38,428 nucleotides of DNA from Deltaproteobacteria bacterium (lineage in GTDB: Bacteria > Desulfobacterota > Desulfarculia > Adiutricales > Adiutricaceae): the NCBI GenBank assembly GCA_031264185.1, contig JAISEL010000078.1, positions 1-38,428 of the forward strand. Reading direction: 5' to 3'. Position numbers and translations under genes: made by a program. Shown here in pieces: positions 32,262-38,428 of this stretch (position 1 is its first letter; the number at the start of each line of letters is the position of its first letter). The notes below the pieces were generated by a model, which did no database searches, was not told where the DNA came from, and saw nothing but the letters and a program-made list of their open reading frames with translations.

Positions 32262-32768
32262 TCAGGCAGCCGGGACAGATTTTCGCCAGGGTTTAAAGAC
32301 AGAAATTATGACCATAAAGGATAAGGCCAGCATCTGAAAAATGCCGCCTAAAATGCTGTAAAAATAATTAGCCATATATTCAGGGTTATTTAAGGCCTGA
32401 AGTCCGTATTCCTGGGAATACTGAGGCTGGTCATTGACGGTCGGTCCCAGGACCACTATTCCAAAAATAATGCAGAAGACAGTTAACAGCCACTTAATGG
32501 CCACCCACCGGTGTTTAAAAAAACCCCAGGGGGTCAGCCCTGAAATCAACAGGCCCGTTACCAGGCAGCCCATGGCTCCGGGTATGATGACTAAATCATC
32601 AACTAAAATTACCGACATGTTGTATCCAAAGAGCTCCTCACCAGAAGTGGCCGGGCCAAGCAAAATGATCATGAGGTTCAGACCCACCGCTCCGCCAATC
32701 CACAAACCGGCCATCAAAAGATGGACAGCTTTAAGAACTTTTTGTCCGGTTTTGCCAAATTTCTTCAT
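32262..32768 (-). CDS. DUF2269-type four-helix membrane protein
   Basis: Integral inner-membrane protein of 168 residues with about four hydrophobic helices (about residues 12-33, 50-72, 85-108 and 135-158). The pattern LKAVHLLMAGLWIGGAVG in helix 1, with a His facing the membrane, and a second histidine/arginine loop HRWVAIKW fit the DUF2269/CopD-like predicted membrane protein group. A tyrosine-rich external loop sits between helices 3 and 4. Function unknown. I chose the ATG at 32768 because GAGAGGT lies about 6 nt upstream; a start five codons earlier overlaps it. It stands alone between a terminator and a 500-bp gap. Confidence 0.75.
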   Translation of the reverse strand: MKKFGKTGQKVLKAVHLLMAGLWIGGAVGLNLMIILLGPATSGEELFGYNMSVILVDDLVIIPGAMGCLVTGLLISGLTPWGFFKHRWVAIKWLLTVFCIIFGIVVLGPTVNDQPQYSQEYGLQALNNPEYMANYFYSILGGIFQMLALSFMVIISVFKPWRKSVPAA

Positions 32769-32980
32769 AAGCGCACCTCTCAAACAATTATATTTTTTTA
32801 ATCATTAATTGTCAAACAGGTGAGGAATATCGGAAATTCAAGACAATTGCTAATTTTTATTAAGCAAATTTAATTTTGACTTCTTTAAAAAAATAAGTCT
32901 AAAAAAACAGATTGCTTTAAGTAGTTTTCTGGTATATTTAGTGAGGTAAATAATATTATCAAACGGATTAGATAAAAATA

Positions 32981-33040
32981 GTGCCCCACATAACCGAAGC
33001 ATATTGGACTCAGCCGGGGGCACTTCTAAAACTTTAGAAT
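32981..33040. other. Structured intergenic segment between gyrB and the DUF2269 gene
   Basis: In a 500-bp gap (32784-33244) without genes, GTGCCCC (32981-32987) pairs with GGGGCAC (33017-33023). The perfect palindrome TTCTAAAAC/TTTAGAA (33024-33039) follows at once. Two adjacent hairpins suggest an RNA terminus or a small RNA, but no T-run follows directly. Confidence 0.35.
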
Positions 33041-33244
33041 GACTGTTCGTTATTTATTCCATGATCAAATAGTATTAAGGCCGAATAAAATAATTTTGGG
33101 ATCAAAATTGAACCCCGCCGGAGACTAAAAGATATAATGGACATAAAAAGCGGCCCAGGTTCTTTTAGAGAAGATTAAAAAAGAAACAGGCATACTTGGC
33201 TGAAGCAGGAATATTAAAAAATTTGGCCGGTCATAATTCGGGCC

Positions 33245-33269
33245 AAAAAAAGCCGGCTAGCCGCCGGCT
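33245..33269 (-). terminator. Intrinsic terminator after gyrB
   Basis: Minus-strand arms AGCCGGC (33269-33263) and GCCGGCT (33257-33251) form a perfect 7-bp GC stem with loop GGCTA, followed by a run of T (33250-33245). It lies about 25 nt past the gyrB stop. Confidence 0.88.
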
Positions 33270-33291
33270 GTAAAAAAGACATTAAACCTTC

Positions 33292-35769
<2,478 letters not shown>

Positions 35770-35837
35770 TTATGCTGAAACGTTTTTTGGAAATGGGCGA
35801 ATTAAATCGGGGAGCAGCTGACCTTCTTATTTAACCC

Positions 35838-35865
35838 CTTCGGCCGGACTGACGTCCGGCCGAAG
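35838..35865. other. Perfect 12-bp hairpin between dnaN and gyrB
   Basis: CTTCGGCCGGAC (35838-35849) and GTCCGGCCGAAG (35854-35865) are perfect arms around a 4-nt loop. It lies 30 nt past the dnaN stop and about 95 nt before gyrB. No T-run follows on the minus strand, so it is not a classical terminator. It may be an attenuator, a processing site or an mRNA stabiliser separating dnaN and gyrB expression. Confidence 0.6.
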
Positions 35866-35894
35866 AAAAATACCGGTCATCATATTAAAACGGG

Positions 35895-37010
35895 TTAAAC
35901 CGTGGATGTCATGATAATGCCGAAATAACCTAAATCAGCGGTGCCGGTCACCAGAAAGGCCAATTTGGGGTCCCTGAATGAAATCGTAATCTCATCGCTC
36001 CTGAGACTGTTCAAAACCTCAATGTAGTAAGTGAGGTTAAACCCTGTTGACATACTCTCTCCGTCATATTCAATGGTCAGAGTTTCCTCAGCCTGACCAA
36101 CCGCAGAATTGACTACCGAGATATGGAGACTGTCCTGGGAAAACTCAAACTTGCCGATGCGCGACTGGTCATCGGAAATCAGAGCTACCCTCTTCAAGGT
36201 CTCCAAAAAAGTCAGCCGGTTAACCTTAGCGTGTCTTTCGTAATTTTTGGGGACCACCAGCCGGTAATCGGGGAAACCGCCTTCCAGAAGATGGATCTCC
36301 AAAAGAGAGGTCTCGGTTTTGGCCATAACACTGGAAAAGCTGACTCCCAGCTGAATGGAAGTGCTGGTCTCAGCCAGACGGCGCAATTCCTGAACCCCCT
36401 TTTTGCTCATAATTATGCCACGTTCTAATTCGAAATCCTCAATTTCTCTGGAGACGGTGGCAATGTTAAGCCGTTTAGAGTCAGAAGATACCAGCCTCAA
36501 AGACTTTCTCTCATCAATTTCTTCTAAGACCATGTAGATACCGGCCAAGTTATAGCGGTCATCCCGAGCCGCCACCGAGAAAATGACCTTGTCAATGGCG
36601 TCTGTTAAAGCCTTTGAATCTATCTCCTTAAAGACAAAATCCTCTTCGTTCAACAGCTTGGGAAAGGACTCGGCCGACAAACCGAAAAAGACAGTCCTGA
36701 ACTGGTTGGCCTTAAACTCCAATGTCAGCTGGTCCCCTTCTTTCAAGCTGACTGTCTCGGAATTAATTGAACGGACGATGGAAGAGAAGGCCTTAGATGG
36801 GACGGTTAACTTACCGGGGGACAGAACCTCAGCCGGAATGATTCCTCGGATAGTGGTTTCCAGGTCTGAAGCGGTGATAATCAAAGAATTGTCCCTAGCC
36901 TCCAGAAGGAAATGGGAAAGAATAGGCAGAGTACTCTTCTTTTCGCTGGCCGATACCGTCAGGTTGACGCCTTTGACCAATTCATGGGTATTGATGTTTA
37001 CCTGAAGCAT
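35895..37010 (-). CDS. dnaN: DNA polymerase III sliding clamp (beta subunit)
   Basis: Ring-shaped processivity clamp, 371 residues, three repeated clamp domains. Landmarks: SASEKKSTLPILSHFLLEA near residue 22, TVPSKAFSSIVRS near 88, DRYNLAGIYM near 152, SSDSKRLN near 175, LLEGGFPDYRLVVPKN near 242 and VNSAVGQAEETL near 300. The protein ends GIIMTSTV rather than the usual MPMRL-type tail, which lines the peptide-binding pocket; this is a variation. The start codon lies inside a 14-bp palindrome. AAAGGA is about 14 nt upstream, a rather long spacing. No dnaA is found in the 1.4 kb upstream. Confidence 0.97.
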   Translation of the reverse strand: MLQVNINTHELVKGVNLTVSASEKKSTLPILSHFLLEARDNSLIITASDLETTIRGIIPAEVLSPGKLTVPSKAFSSIVRSINSETVSLKEGDQLTLEFKANQFRTVFFGLSAESFPKLLNEEDFVFKEIDSKALTDAIDKVIFSVAARDDRYNLAGIYMVLEEIDERKSLRLVSSDSKRLNIATVSREIEDFELERGIIMSKKGVQELRRLAETSTSIQLGVSFSSVMAKTETSLLEIHLLEGGFPDYRLVVPKNYERHAKVNRLTFLETLKRVALISDDQSRIGKFEFSQDSLHISVVNSAVGQAEETLTIEYDGESMSTGFNLTYYIEVLNSLRSDEITISFRDPKLAFLVTGTADLGYFGIIMTSTV

Positions 37011-37020
37011 AGGCCTATGC
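37007..37020. promoter_or_regulatory. Palindrome over the dnaN start codon
   Basis: GCATAGGCCTATGC is a perfect 14-bp palindrome containing the minus-strand ATG (37010-37008). The nearest Shine-Dalgarno, AAAGGA, ends about 14 nt before the ATG. The palindrome could be a protein-binding site or could limit initiation by pairing between transcripts. A 14-mer without loop would not make a good hairpin. Confidence 0.45.
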
Positions 37021-37484
37021 CTATTCCTTTCTGGCTAATTGTTGATGTCAATTCCGAGATCATTTGACACCCAGCCTTTATATTTCCCGGCCGCAAAATA
37101 GGCCGAGTGTTAATCTTCTTAACCCAAGTATAATACTATATTTTGTGACCTAAGGCAACAATTTTTTCAAAAAAAACCGGATTTCACACCCAGGCAGATC
37201 AAAAAACAAATCCCTGAAAAAAAATTTATTCCCCCAAGCTTAACTCATCCGACCTTCAGTGCCGTGACACCAGCCAAAAGACCGGACAGGAAGCCGACTC
37301 TTCTATTTTAGTTTAAATAAAAAATACGATTCTTTTTATTAAAGACCCATACGGGTTGAAAAAAGACGCGCCACATCACGCTCCTCCAGGGAATGTTTTC
37401 GCCGATGATGCCTTCACAAAAATCCCTGTTTTCAGAAGTCGAGTTAAAAAATGTAATGATGTCACTTAGTTATAAATATATTTT
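37021..37484. other. AT-rich upstream region of dnaN, no gene
   Basis: No gene and no TTATCCACA-type DnaA box that I can see. It presumably carries the dnaN promoter. Confidence 0.4.
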
Positions 37485-37530
37485 TATAGTTATAAATCTA
37501 TTTTTAAAACGGCCTTTTTGCGAGGCCGTC
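37485..37530. repeat. Dispersed hairpin repeat, copy B
   Basis: Second copy of the block at 17752-17801: TATAGTTATAAAT, a T/A-rich middle, then ACGGCCT (37509-37515), loop TTTTGCG, AGGCCGT (37523-37529) and C. In this copy the stem is perfect. The TAGTTATAAAT part is itself duplicated just upstream (about 37467-37478). Confidence 0.6.
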
Positions 37531-37692
37531 TCCTATGTTTTTGACGTTTTATAAGATAATATGTTTATTTATTAGCTTCAATTAAAGTTTTTTAAGTATA
37601 AATTATACCAATAGCTATCTATTTATGTCAATAACAGTATTATACAATTTAATAAAATCTTTGTATTTAATTCCAATTTCTTTCACCATAAT

Positions 37693-37878
37693 TTAAGAAT
37701 CTTTCCATTCAGCTTTCAGCTGTTTTTTATTTCGTTTCAATCTGCTTCCGTTCCATTTCAATCGTTTTCCTTCCATTTCAATCTGTTTCCCTTCCGCCTA
37801 AGCCTTTTTTGCCATGGCTTCAACCTCCACCTCCGATTGGTTGAACATTTGATGCAGATCGAAAGTCAGACGACCCAT
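37693..37878 (-). pseudogene. Short lysine-rich ORF interrupted by TAG
   Basis: An ATG at 37878 has AAAGGGGG 4 nt upstream. The frame reads MGRLTFDLHQMFNQSEVEVE, meets TAG at codon 27 (37800-37798), then continues for 34 codons of Lys/Glu-rich, coiled-coil-like sequence to a TAA. The second part is built from about three 20-21-bp units of the type ATTTCAATCTGTTTCCTTCC (plus strand). It resembles the charged tails of some nuclease/transposase families but is too short to assign. Confidence 0.4.
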
Positions 37879-38428
37879 TTAGCCCCCTTTATCAAGATTG
37901 CCCAAAAGATAAGAATCGAAATACATCGCAGATATGAAATATATATCACAGTCGGCCAAGAAAATTTCAAAAACTAAGTCCATTTTCGTAACTCCCTGAT
38001 AATAGCTGCCACTCAACTGTCAAAAAAGGCGGCTTGAATTCCTAACCCCTCTCTCTTTGATGGGGTCTGAGGTTTGCTGTCCAAAAAAACCACTGCCTCT
38101 TCCTTACAGGATGGCCAACAAGAACAGCTTTTTTTCTTTTTGTCCAGACAGGATAAGGGTTTCAGGTAACTATAAAACCAGGTTCTCAATTCAGCCGGTT
38201 GAATTGGGCCTCAGTTATGCTGTCCAGGAAATCGGGCCGGTCACAATCCGGGTAATGACAGCTCGTCCAGGCGGAGTCAGACTAAAACAGTCCGGCCTCT
38301 CTGCCTTCACCGCCGGCCTTTGACGGCCCTGCCTCTGCCATGACAGCTTCAGGGAATATCCTGCCGATCTCGCCTTTACCGCCAAATTGAAGGGTAGTCT
38401 TAAAAAGGCATCTGGCGCTGCACTAAAG
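37879..38428. other. No recognisable gene at the window end
   Basis: A plus-strand frame at 38057-38323 has no recognisable domain or ribosome site. The G+C content rises after about 38200, suggesting that a gene begins or ends beyond the window, but I cannot place it. No dnaA and no DnaA boxes seen. Confidence 0.35.

Noticed and set aside
37735-37800. CRISPR-like short repeats
   Set aside because: Units of about 20 bp are directly adjacent without spacers and lie within an open frame.
37020-38428. Chromosomal origin next to dnaN
   Set aside because: AT-rich, but no DnaA-box cluster and no dnaA gene visible.

Overview
The window looks like the chromosome of a Gram-negative deltaproteobacterium-like organism (Desulfobacterota sensu lato). 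The sequence supports this with a TonB-dependent receptor, OmpA and lipoprotein envelope genes, a GyrB of 816 residues, and the family make-up of the housekeeping genes. I cannot name a genus. The many pseudogenes and insertion sequence (IS) remnants between about 17.0 and 28.6 kb suggest a genome undergoing decay, as in host-associated lineages; that is inference.

Layout: (1) 1-750 holds an IS remnant. (2) 753-11443 is a dense minus-strand housekeeping block: DHH phosphoesterase, DnaJ-like chaperone, EamA exporter, DEAD-box helicase with a very long disordered tail, S41 processing protease, Fur-family regulator, RsfS, NadD and GpsA. (3) 12177-15244 is a plus-strand envelope block: LysM protein, lipoprotein, and an ankyrin-OmpA fusion closed by a strong terminator. 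It is followed by a UvrD-like helicase. (4) 17.0-19.1 kb is degraded DNA: a broken AAA-ATPase/nuclease gene, a 22-bp tandem repeat, and two IS630 fragments. (5) 19.1-25.1 kb is a minus-strand metal-chelate uptake cluster (TonB receptor, radical SAM enzyme, binding protein, permease, dead ATPase) with a good Fur-box candidate. (6) 25.3-28.6 kb holds a GA microsatellite, an ISAzo13-type element with perfect 22-bp ends but a dead transposase, and a broken YkgJ-type gene. (7) 28651-37010 is a second minus-strand housekeeping block: TrpS, a GlmS-like isomerase without its glutaminase half, a GlmU-like protein with a truncated acetyltransferase half, a DUF2269-type membrane protein, GyrB and DnaN. 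The last 1.4 kb is AT-rich and mostly without genes.

The most interesting signal is not a protein. Upstream of dnaJ, fur, the lipoprotein gene and (less cleanly) the LysM gene, a strong Shine-Dalgarno sequence lies about 37-48 nt before the start codon, too far to work directly. In each case a stable hairpin fills the gap, so folding would bring the Shine-Dalgarno to about 8-12 nt from the start. The dnaJ and fur leaders are homologous to each other, and their inner stems pair although their sequences differ. This looks like a recurring structure-bridged translation start that could act as a thermosensor or other switch.

Two other points deserve attention: the paired half-length glmU and glmS genes lying back to back, and the radical SAM enzyme translationally coupled to a TonB receptor and a periplasmic binding protein.
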